Shown piece after piece: positions 56,978 to 64,000 of a stretch of DNA of 64,000 bases (its first letter is position 1; each line of letters opens with the position of its first letter). The notes under the pieces are model-generated. The model made no database searches. It was not told where the DNA came from and saw nothing but the letters and a program-made list of their open reading frames with translations. The translations under genes and the position numbers were made by a program. The stretch covers positions 253,374 to 317,373 of the forward strand of contig NZ_FNIZ01000001.1 of NCBI RefSeq assembly GCF_900104185.1, given 5' to 3'. The DNA comes from Halobacillus aidingensis (GTDB taxonomy: Bacteria > Bacillota > Bacilli > Bacillales > Halobacillaceae).

Positions 56978-58481
56978 CGATATCCCTCTTTGCGTTTACA
57001 CGTGATGGATTCATCCGTTGTGTATCTTCTGACCTCGTAAGAACAGGTCGTTCCGTCTGCTTGTTGAATGGCAGACGAATAAAAGAGTCCTTCAAATCTT
57101 TGATTCTAAGCGGATAAAGCGGTTCGAAAAAAGGCCGTCCGATCGATTGTAATTTAATGAGATGACCAATGAAAAAGACCATACACATCGAAACCCCTAT
57201 AAGTCCCCAGAGTTGTGCGCCGATAATGAAAGGGAAGCGAATTAAGCGAATCGTATTACCGATTTGATAGACAGGTGTCGTAAACGACGCCAGGGCGCTA
57301 AGAGCTACGATGATCAATAACACATTACTCGTAAGTCCCGCGTCTACGGCTGCGGTCCCTATGACGATACCTCCAACGATACCGATCGTTTGGCCGATCT
57401 TCGTCGGAAGTCTCGCCCCAGCTTCACGTAACAATTCAATTGTCAATTCCAGGACAATCACTTCCAATATCGGTGGAAACGGAATATCCGAACGGGACGA
57501 AACGATGGTTGCCATCAATGCTCCTGGAATCATTTCGTGGTGATACGTAAGGACAGCCACATATAACGGTGTACTCAAAACGGAAAAGATGACGGCAAAC
57601 AGCCGGATTAAACGAAAAGCGGTCGCTAAGTGCCACGGGAGAAAATAATCATCCGACGCCCCGAAAAATTCGACGACCGTAGTCGGACATGTCAACGCAT
57701 GGGGAGACCCTTCCACGAGAATGGCGACTTTCCCTTCAACCAGATTCGAAACTACACGGTCGGGCCTTTCCGTATCCAGCAGCTGCGGGAAGGGGGAATT
57801 GGAATTATCAGCAATGACTTGTGTGACAAAGGAACTATCCGTCAGTTGATCAATTTCTATCCCTTTCAACCGCTGTTCGACCGTTTCAACATTATCCTTG
57901 TTCGCTACCCCGTCGATATAAACAACGGCTACACGAGTTTTTGTCACTTTGCCGATATTTGTTTCTTTGACGGTGAGCTGTGGGAGAGGCAGCCGTTTTC
58001 GAATAAGATTGATATTCGTATTCAACGTCTCCACAAACGCTTCTTTCGGCCCTACGACACTGAATTCCACTTCTGGTATACCGACATCTCTTGATTCTAA
58101 GGAGACCGCAGGAACCAGAAGTACTTCTTCATCCTTTTCATGAATCTGGACCATGATGTAACCGAACATAACTTTTTCTTCAATTAATTCCAGTTTTGAA
58201 GTCACTCGGATGTTTTCCACAGGAATTCTTTCCCGCATGTCATGTAATGTGTGTAAGGATTCACTATTTAATATCGATAAAACACTGCGATTCAAAATTT
58301 TCGAGTCACTCATCGTTTTTAAATAAGAAATCGTGCACCTCGTACTGCCACTTAACTTGTAATGGACAAAATCCTCCGATTGCTGCATCGCTTGAATAAA
58401 TTCAGAAAGAGAGCCGTTCTGCTTCTTTGTCTGCTGTTGCTTTTCTGGCTGCTGTTTTTCTTTCCGCTTCCATTTCCACAT
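56970..58481 (-). CDS. Spore germination receptor subunit A (GerAA/GerKA type)
   Basis: 503 residues. Hydrophilic N-terminal region with a Lys/Gln-rich start (KRKEKQQPEKQQQTKKQ), a GerA domain with about five membrane helices (310-440) including FPPILEVIVLELTIELLREA (pos. about 365-385), and a polar C-terminus. The ATG at 58481 has AAAGGAG six bases before; a longer frame reaching 58574 lacks a ribosome site. Heads the A-B-C operon. Upstream on minus there is a weak sigma-G-like pair (GGTATA, 18 bases, ATGATAG), only suggestive. Confidence 0.93.
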   Translation of the reverse strand: MWKWKRKEKQQPEKQQQTKKQNGSLSEFIQAMQQSEDFVHYKLSGSTRCTISYLKTMSDSKILNRSVLSILNSESLHTLHDMRERIPVENIRVTSKLELIEEKVMFGYIMVQIHEKDEEVLLVPAVSLESRDVGIPEVEFSVVGPKEAFVETLNTNINLIRKRLPLPQLTVKETNIGKVTKTRVAVVYIDGVANKDNVETVEQRLKGIEIDQLTDSSFVTQVIADNSNSPFPQLLDTERPDRVVSNLVEGKVAILVEGSPHALTCPTTVVEFFGASDDYFLPWHLATAFRLIRLFAVIFSVLSTPLYVAVLTYHHEMIPGALMATIVSSRSDIPFPPILEVIVLELTIELLREAGARLPTKIGQTIGIVGGIVIGTAAVDAGLTSNVLLIIVALSALASFTTPVYQIGNTIRLIRFPFIIGAQLWGLIGVSMCMVFFIGHLIKLQSIGRPFFEPLYPLRIKDLKDSFIRLPFNKQTERPVLTRSEDTQRMNPSRVNAKRDIDE

Positions 58482-58586
58482 GACGAACTCCTTTATTCCA
58501 CAGTCTGACTTCTTTCTCCTATCATCCTCTTTTCGTAATAATTTATACCTGGACGGAAAGTATAAAAGAGACAAGGAGGACGAACC

Positions 58587-58817
58587 ATGATTTACGCTTA
58601 TCTTTCTCCACTGATCATCGTTGCATTAGTTTTTATCTCCACCGTGTTCGTCATCGACTGGTTAGCTAAATTATTGATCTACATTTTCCTTGTAAACCTG
58701 GTCTGTTTGCCTGGTTATTTGTTGTATAAGGAAGAAGTGAAAGAGAGTAAGTTAGAACCGCCACCATCATCACAGGAGGGTAACCAATATGTCCAAAAAA
58801 ACACTGACAGCCAATGA
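58587..58817 (+). CDS. Small membrane protein of unknown function
   Basis: 76 residues. Two membrane helices (about 5-25 and 27-50) and a polar tail. AAGGAGG precedes the ATG. The next gene starts 29 bases inside it. Divergent from the germination operon; function unknown. Confidence 0.6.
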   Translation: MIYAYLSPLIIVALVFISTVFVIDWLAKLLIYIFLVNLVCLPGYLLYKEEVKESKLEPPPSSQEGNQYVQKNTDSQ

Positions 58818-59775
58818 AACCGGCCTTTTATGGACACAATATGTGCAGAACAGTATGGCCATCCCCATATTGGAACATTTCCAATTGACGCATAGGGATG
58901 AAGAAATTCAACCGTTAATAGGATTGGCAAGGGAATTAGCAGATAGAGGGGTCGAAGATTGCGGGCGATTTTTTGGGGAAGCGGGTCTCCCTGTTCCCAA
59001 CGGTTACAGCTTGGATGACTTGAACCCCAATGCTCCAAAGCTGTTTACAGATGCCTTTATGTTGACCTTCCTGGGACACATGGGAAAGGTAGGTCTTACT
59101 TCTGATGGGTTCTCTTTAGGGGCCTCATCAAGAGAAGATTTCCGTGAATTTTTATCGGAACGGATAAACAAACAAGATCAACTTTACAACCGCTGTGTGA
59201 ACATCGGAATGGAAAAAGAGGTTTATATAAGACCTCCGCAAATCGCAGTATCCAAAGAAACAGAATACATTGAAACTAAAAAATACTATCATCCTTTTAG
59301 TAAAAGATCCTTGAATACAATGGAAATCACACATTTGTATGAAAACATAAAAACTAACACCCTCGGAGAGGTATTGTGTCAGGGATTTGCGCAGACTAGT
59401 AAGAACAAAACAGTGAAAGAGTATATGAAACAAGGGAAAAAGATGTCGATTAAACATCGGAAGTCGTTCTCCACTCTTTTAGATCAGTCCGGAATTTTGA
59501 CGCCGATGGGATCTGCCAATTATTTGACCACAAACACAGATCCTGTCTTCTCTGACCGACTCATGATGTATTTAATAAGCGTTCTTGCTTCATCTGGACA
59601 AGTGAATTATGCCACTGGTTCAGCCGTGGGGCTCCGGTACGATATTGTCTTCATTTATCATAAGTTCATTTTAGAAGCCGCGATCTATGCCAAAGACGGT
59701 CTGGATATCATGATTCATAATGGATGGTTTGAAGAACCCCCGCAAGCTCCAGACAGACAGAAACTCATCCAATAA
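58789..59775 (+). CDS. DUF3231 protein (ferritin-like, duplicated)
   Basis: 328 residues made of two DUF3231 repeats (about 1-160 and 175-320), with helical, ferritin-like predicted structure. Common in spore formers; function unknown. AGGAGG precedes the ATG. Linked to the small membrane gene before it. Confidence 0.82.
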   Translation: MSKKTLTANETGLLWTQYVQNSMAIPILEHFQLTHRDEEIQPLIGLARELADRGVEDCGRFFGEAGLPVPNGYSLDDLNPNAPKLFTDAFMLTFLGHMGKVGLTSDGFSLGASSREDFREFLSERINKQDQLYNRCVNIGMEKEVYIRPPQIAVSKETEYIETKKYYHPFSKRSLNTMEITHLYENIKTNTLGEVLCQGFAQTSKNKTVKEYMKQGKKMSIKHRKSFSTLLDQSGILTPMGSANYLTTNTDPVFSDRLMMYLISVLASSGQVNYATGSAVGLRYDIVFIYHKFILEAAIYAKDGLDIMIHNGWFEEPPQAPDRQKLIQ

Positions 59776-59798
59776 TTTTTAGCGGAAGAGGAATCGAT

Positions 59799-60266
59799 AT
59801 GAAAGAAAAACGACTGGAAATTTTATTATGGAGCATTGCTTTTCCGGGATTCGGCCAGCTGTTGAATGGACATCTCATCAAGGGACTCGCCTTCATCCTT
59901 TTAGAAGTGATCCTCAACGTGAACAGCTCTTTTAACATGGCGATTGTCCATAGCTTTCACGGAAATATAGAAAAAGCCATTGAAGTGACGGACTATCAAT
60001 GGCTGATGTTTTATCCTTGTGTGTACATGTTCGCCGTTTGGGATGCGTACCGCGAGGCGGATGGGGAATGCGCTCCTTATGCCTTTGTTCCTTTTGCCTT
60101 TTGTGCTTACTCCGTTACCATAGGGTTGATCTATTCACCTCTATTCAAGGTGGGAGGCGTTTTAATTGGACCCGTCTGGCTGCCCATCCTGTTCTTGCTT
60201 CCAGGGATCGTCATTGGATTATTCATAAGATCTTTATTATTACGCTCTTCCAGACGCCCCTCATAA
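59799..60266 (+). CDS. Small membrane protein of unknown function
   Basis: 155 residues, about four membrane segments. Begins with a PGFGQLLNG-type motif as in TM2-like proteins. It follows the DUF3231 gene by 23 bases and is probably co-transcribed. A terminator follows at 60256-60281. Confidence 0.65.
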   Translation: MKEKRLEILLWSIAFPGFGQLLNGHLIKGLAFILLEVILNVNSSFNMAIVHSFHGNIEKAIEVTDYQWLMFYPCVYMFAVWDAYREADGECAPYAFVPFAFCAYSVTIGLIYSPLFKVGGVLIGPVWLPILFLLPGIVIGLFIRSLLLRSSRRPS

Positions 60267-60287
60267 ATCTCACGATGAGGGGTTTTT
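60256..60287 (+). terminator. Terminator
   Basis: CCCCTCAT/ATGAGGGG hairpin followed by six T bases; overlaps the stop of the preceding gene. Confidence 0.8.
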
Positions 60288-60360
60288 TGCTATGTTTGTT
60301 TGATTTTTCCCAAATGGTGGAATGACATCAAACAAACAACATTTGAGGAGGAGTTCACGT

Positions 60361-61230
60361 ATGAATAGAGAACAACGCCAAACAAACGGTCAACCAGGAC
60401 AAGAACAGTCGATTCAGCCAGGGGTGGAAAATGAAATGAACCCCCTCCCCTTGCAGGCGGATGAGGATTATAAAAGTGGCAATAAATTAGTTGGAAAAGT
60501 CGCCTTGATTACAGGTGGTGACAGTGGCATCGGTCGATCTGTGGCCATTGGCTACGCGAAGGAAGGCGCTGACGTTGCTATTTCTTATTTAGAGGAGCAT
60601 GAAGATGCCGAATACACGAAGAAAAAAGTCGAAGAGGAAGGACGGCGCGCGATTTTAATCCCTGGAGATGTAGGGGATGAGGAAATATGCAAAACCGCTG
60701 TCGAACGCACGGTGAACGAGCTTGGGCAATTGGATATCCTCGTCAATAACGCTGCCGAACAACACCCGACGGACGATTTGTTAGACATTTCTACAGAGCA
60801 ATTGGAAAGCACATTCCGGACGAACATTTACTCCATGTTCCATTTAACAAAAGCAGCGATTCCCCATTTGAGAAAAGGAAGCTCCATCATTAATACCGCT
60901 TCCGTAAACCCATATATCGGGAACCCTCACCTTGTGGATTATACGGCAACAAAAGGAGCGGTTGTAGGATTCACACGTTCGATGGCCAAGCAATTAGTCG
61001 ATAAGGGGATTCGTGTCAACGGCATTGCTCCAGGACCGATTTGGACACCACTCATTCCGGCTACCTTCTCAGAAGACAAAGTGGAAGAATTCGGTACAAA
61101 CACACCGATGGGGCGTCCTGGGCAGCCTGTGGAACATGTAGGAAGTTATGTTCTACTCGCATCAGACGATTCCACCTACATGACGGGACAGTTCATCCAT
61201 ATCAACGGAGGAATGTTTACATCCAGCTGA
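60361..61230 (+). CDS. Short-chain dehydrogenase (general-stress type, glucose-dehydrogenase-like)
   Basis: 289 residues. Gln/Asn-rich N-terminal extension (about 1-40) then an SDR domain: TGGDSGIGRS cofactor loop near 54-63, NNAAEQ near 134, catalytic Ser, Tyr (DYTATKGAV, YxxxK) near 198. Resembles stress-induced SDRs such as YdaD/GS39. Substrate unknown. The start at 60361 has GAGGAGGAG upstream, so an earlier in-frame ATG is unlikely. Confidence 0.85.
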   Translation: MNREQRQTNGQPGQEQSIQPGVENEMNPLPLQADEDYKSGNKLVGKVALITGGDSGIGRSVAIGYAKEGADVAISYLEEHEDAEYTKKKVEEEGRRAILIPGDVGDEEICKTAVERTVNELGQLDILVNNAAEQHPTDDLLDISTEQLESTFRTNIYSMFHLTKAAIPHLRKGSSIINTASVNPYIGNPHLVDYTATKGAVVGFTRSMAKQLVDKGIRVNGIAPGPIWTPLIPATFSEDKVEEFGTNTPMGRPGQPVEHVGSYVLLASDDSTYMTGQFIHINGGMFTSS

Positions 61231-61248
61231 CCGAAAGGAACGAAACAG

Positions 61249-62082
61249 ATGCCAGAAGGACCAGAAATCAGACGGGCAGCAGATTCCGTAGAAAAAGCAT
61301 TAAAAAATAGAACCATTATTGATATCAGTTTTGCCTTTGAACATTTACAAGGATATGAAGAAATCCTACGCGGCTCAAAAGTCACCAGGGTTGATACAAA
61401 AGGAAAAGCGATGCTCATCCGCTTCGACAATGACCAGGTGATTTATTCGCATAACCAATTGTACGGAAAATGGTACATTAGAAACGCCTATACCTACCCG
61501 AAAACAAACCGTCAATTGCGGCTCGCCCTTCATAATGAAAAGAAATCCGCCCTCCTTTATAGTGCTTCAGATATTGAAGTGCTGAAAAATGGAGAAGAGG
61601 AAGAGCACCCTTTTCTTTCAAAAGTAGGGCCTGATCTATTAAGTGAAGATGTGACGCCGGATGATCTTTTTGCACGTTTTCAGGAAAAAAGATTTCAACG
61701 AAGAAAATGGACCTCTCTCCTCCTGGATCAAGCATTCATCGGAGGAATCGGAAATTACTTGCGCAGTGAGGTTCTATTCGTTGCTGGTATATCTCCATTT
61801 TCAAGACCCATCGATTGCACAGAGGAACAGCTTTACCGTGCAGCAAAAGCGTGCATCGACCTGATGTGGCGTTCCTATGAAAACAAAGGCATCACAAACG
61901 ACCCAGCCCTTGCAGAAGAGTTGAAAAAGAAAGGCAAAAAGCGCTATGAGTACAGGCACTGGGTCTTCAATCGGGAAGACCGACCGTGCCGGATCGATGG
62001 AACAGAAATCATCAAGTTCCGTGCCGCTTCCCGGCGCTGTTACTACTGTCCGACATGCCAAAAAAATCCCGCTCCCTCATAA
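61249..62082 (+). CDS. nei: DNA glycosylase/AP lyase Nei (endonuclease VIII)
   Basis: 277 residues. Starts MPEGPEIRRAAD: Pro2 and Glu3 are the catalytic residues of the Fpg/Nei family. Helix-two-turn-helix region (FIGGIGNYLRSEVLF) and C-terminal zinc finger (CRIDG ... CYYCPTC). Removes oxidised pyrimidines. Eighteen bases after the SDR gene, so probably co-transcribed. Nei rather than Fpg is judged from PEIRRAAD. Confidence 0.9.
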   Translation: MPEGPEIRRAADSVEKALKNRTIIDISFAFEHLQGYEEILRGSKVTRVDTKGKAMLIRFDNDQVIYSHNQLYGKWYIRNAYTYPKTNRQLRLALHNEKKSALLYSASDIEVLKNGEEEEHPFLSKVGPDLLSEDVTPDDLFARFQEKRFQRRKWTSLLLDQAFIGGIGNYLRSEVLFVAGISPFSRPIDCTEEQLYRAAKACIDLMWRSYENKGITNDPALAEELKKKGKKRYEYRHWVFNREDRPCRIDGTEIIKFRAASRRCYYCPTCQKNPAPS

Positions 62083-62096
62083 AAGGAGCGGGATTT
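62064..62096. terminator. Bidirectional terminator
   Basis: Twelve-base stem AAATCCCGCTCC/GGAGCGGGATTT, T-runs on both strands, between nei and the SDR gene. Confidence 0.88.
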
Positions 62097-62098
62097 TT

Positions 62099-62860
62099 TT
62101 ATCTTCCTAACCAACCACCATCAATGGCCAACTGATGTCCGTGTACATAACGGGAGGCATCAGAAGCAAGAAAGACCGCGGCACCGATGAAGTCTTCCGG
62201 TTTCCCCCAGTCACCTGCTGGGATTCGATCAAGGATCTGCTTGTTCCTTTCTTCGTCTTGGATAAGCGCCGTATTCATATCAGTCGCGATGTAGCCAGGT
62301 ACGACACTGTTGACATTGACACCTTCTTTCGCCCATTCATTGGATAAGGCTTTCGTCAACTGGGAAACGCCGCCTTTGGAAGCAGCATAAGCGGGTACAC
62401 GAATGCCTCCCTGGTAGGACAACAAGGAAGCGAAGTTGATGATTTTCCCGCTCTTGTTCGGCACCATATAGCGCCCCGCTTGCTGACAGAGGATCCACGT
62501 CGTTTTGAGATTGATATTCAGAACATCATCCCAGTCCTCTTCTGAAAAATCAACAGCATCGGAGCGCCTCTGAATTCCTGCTGCATTCACTAGAATATCA
62601 ACACGATCGAACGCTTCCACAACCGATGGAATCGCCTCTTTCACTTGATCTTTATCACTCAAATCACACGGTATGATGTGGCAGGTTCGACCATGTCCTT
62701 CAATTTCTTTTTTTACATCTACTTGTGATGTGTTCCGCTGTAACAAGGCAACATCAGCACCAGCCTCAGCCAGACCGATAGCTACAGCACGCCCGATTCC
62801 TCTTGTTCCACCAGTGACGGCTGCTATTTTTCCATCTAAACGAAATAAACTCTCTGTCAT
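62099..62860 (-). CDS. kduD: SDR oxidoreductase, 2-deoxy-D-gluconate 3-dehydrogenase-like
   Basis: 253 residues. SDR: TGGTRGIGRA (cofactor), NAAGIQ, catalytic Ser-Tyr-Lys (YAASKGG), and C-terminal GHQLAIDGGWLGR. The IQRR and QLAIDGGW elements fit KduD-type (5-dehydro-4-deoxyuronate or 2-deoxygluconate) enzymes, but no other uronate genes lie nearby. AAAGGGG precedes the ATG. A cre-like site lies upstream. Confidence 0.75.
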   Translation of the reverse strand: MTESLFRLDGKIAAVTGGTRGIGRAVAIGLAEAGADVALLQRNTSQVDVKKEIEGHGRTCHIIPCDLSDKDQVKEAIPSVVEAFDRVDILVNAAGIQRRSDAVDFSEEDWDDVLNINLKTTWILCQQAGRYMVPNKSGKIINFASLLSYQGGIRVPAYAASKGGVSQLTKALSNEWAKEGVNVNSVVPGYIATDMNTALIQDEERNKQILDRIPAGDWGKPEDFIGAAVFLASDASRYVHGHQLAIDGGWLGR

Positions 62861-62880
62861 TTCAATCCCCTTTCACGCTA

Positions 62881-62894
62881 CGATAGCGTTTACA
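62881..62894 (-). promoter_or_regulatory. cre-like site (CcpA operator)
   Basis: TGTAAACGCTATCG on minus, matching the cre consensus except at the last base, 21 bases upstream of the kduD-like start. The core is the same as in the site at 149-162. Confidence 0.5.
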
Positions 62895-62974
62895 TTCTCT
62901 TATATACCTTTCGATGGGCGGTGAGGAAATTCCTTTCACCTTTTAAATATTTTTTATGAAATATATTTTCATAA

Positions 62975-63466
62975 TCAAGGAAAGAAAATATGTTCCGCAT
63001 GGATTCCAGCCTTTGTTAAGGAAAGTTTCCCGAACGAATACATCGGCAACCGCCTTTTATCAATGAGAGAGCCAGGATTGAACAAGAGCGTTCTCTTAAA
63101 ATATCGGAGGATTGGGATATGAGAGTGTCCGTAAATCAACACATCCACGGCACCATTTTCGAAAGATTCCAGCGCACGTTTTTCCGTCGTCTTTTTCTCT
63201 CCGTGGCCATGGACGATTCCGATCTGGTATCCTTCCCATTCGAGCAGTTGTTTTGCCGGAAATTTGTTTTGGACCTCTTCCCCGTCTACATTTCCATACA
63301 CCCCGTACACGGGAGCATAGCCTTTCAACGTTTCATAAAGCTCTAACGTTTGCCAATCTCCAGCGTGAATAATGGCATCCACGTTCTTCAATTCTTTTAA
63401 AAAACGTTCCGGAAGCTGTTTTGCTTTTTTAGGCATATGTGTATCCGAAAGCACAATGATTTCCAC
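62975..63466 (-). CDS. YfcE-type metallophosphoesterase
   Basis: 163 residues. Motifs LSDTHMP, HAGDW, GNVDGEE, GHGEK and YGHSHIP are the metal ligands of the calcineurin-like YfcE/MJ0936 group. Acts on phosphodiesters; substrate unknown. GTG start after AAGGAG. Sits next to rsmG. Confidence 0.88.
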   Translation of the reverse strand: MEIIVLSDTHMPKKAKQLPERFLKELKNVDAIIHAGDWQTLELYETLKGYAPVYGVYGNVDGEEVQNKFPAKQLLEWEGYQIGIVHGHGEKKTTEKRALESFENGAVDVLIYGHSHIPILRYFKRTLLFNPGSLIDKRRLPMYSFGKLSLTKAGIHAEHIFFP

Positions 63467-63597
63467 TTCTGATCATCTCCTTCAAAGTCCTGCAATTCAA
63501 ATTCAATATCCCCTATCTTCCGGGCAATGACCTGTTTCTCTAGTTCAAAGTCCTGTAACTAGCAGTTAATGTCCTCGTTCTCCTATTCCCTAAAAAA

Positions 63598-63628
63598 ATT
63601 ACCTCTCTACCAGAGGCAGAGAGGTAAT
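63598..63628 (-). terminator. rsmG terminator
   Basis: Eleven-base stem ATTACCTCTCT/AGAGAGGTAAT followed by seven T bases on minus, right after the rsmG stop. Confidence 0.85.
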
Positions 63629-63633
63629 TGATG

Positions 63634-64000
63634 TTATTGAATCGGTGTTTTATTTGGTGTTCCCGCTTTTCTCGGGTATTTCTTAGGTGTTTTTCTTTTC
63701 TTTTCAATGATGGCGATGTTCCGCTCGCTACCCTCTTCCGGCAATTCAAACGTGTGAACATCAAGCACCTCACCACCGACGGTTTGGATCGCAATCTTCG
63801 CGTCTTCCATTTCATCCTTCAAGTTCGGACCTTTCATCGCCATGAACCTGCCGCCTTTGGCAGCCAAAGGCAGACATAATTCACTAAGGACGGACATTCG
63901 CGCAACGGCGCGTGCCATCACAAGGTCATAATTTTCACGGAAATTCGCATTTTTTCCGAAGTTTTCGGCACGATCATGATAAAAAGCGACATCATCCAGC
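63634..64000 (-). CDS. rsmG: 16S rRNA (guanine527-N7)-methyltransferase RsmG, C-terminal part
   Basis: The last 121 codons of rsmG; the start is beyond the right edge. [19 protein letters not shown] and [10 protein letters not shown] are typical of the SAM methyltransferase domain, and the basic tail ([20 protein letters not shown]) is normal. Methylates G527 of 16S rRNA. In B. subtilis noc follows directly; here about 14 kb intervene. Confidence 0.95.
   Translation of the reverse strand, partial: LDDVAFYHDRAENFGKNANFRENYDLVMARAVARMSVLSELCLPLAAKGGRFMAMKGPNLKDEMEDAKIAIQTVGGEVLDVHTFELPEEGSERNIAIIEKKRKTPKKYPRKAGTPNKTPIQ

Overview
The window is a low-GC Bacillaceae chromosome, probably a Halobacillus-type, endospore-forming moderate halophile. 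The spore genes (noc, parAB, yyaC, splAB, a ger receptor operon), the walRKHIJ-htrA order and the acidic linkers of the exported proteins support this; the genus is inference from reading alone. Most housekeeping genes lie on the minus strand, and the right edge runs into rsmG. The origin (mnmG, mnmE, jag, rnpA, rpmH, dnaA) should therefore lie just beyond the right end, with this window on the left replichore.

Layout. 0-9 kb is an accessory block: a PAS regulator fragment, an M48 protease, a Nudix protein, a secreted nuclease framed by inverted repeats, an NADH oxidase behind a Rex operator, threonine aldolase, an alanine/sodium symporter behind a 21-bp periodic array, and a membrane protein. 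It ends in a dense DnaA-box cluster (8.82-9.05 kb). 9-18 kb holds htrA and walJIHKR plus an upstream G5/M23 peptidase. 18-28.6 kb has tRNA-Phe, a tRNA fragment, tRNA-Asp, a LOG protein, purA with PurBoxes, a DeoR/HAD pair, and dnaC, rplI, gdpP, yybS. 28.7-39.3 kb carries PHP and Nudix proteins, an AbgT transporter, a serA/class V aminotransferase operon, a peptide-binding lipoprotein and divergent hmp/nsrR with operators. 40-49.3 kb is the conserved rpsF-ssbA-rpsR, ychF, DUF951, mscS, yyaC, parB, parA, noc segment. Between noc and rsmG, adjacent in B. subtilis, lie about 14 kb: an MFS exporter with a translational-attenuation leader, a GNAT enzyme, splAB with a parS site, two unknown membrane proteins, a ger receptor operon, a DUF3231 cluster, two SDR enzymes, Nei and a phosphoesterase.

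Three copies of a 0.5-0.7 kb modular repeat (17.8, 39.4 and 49.6 kb), plus eroded remnants, occupy gene-free gaps. They share terminal inverted repeats and internal stem-loops with compensatory base changes. Regulation can be read directly at several places: Rex at the NADH oxidase, NsrR at hmp, PurR at purA, possible CcpA sites at two genes, and ribosome-dependent control of the MFS pump. The most unusual items are the MFS leader, the DnaA-box cluster, the covarying repeats and the 21-bp array.
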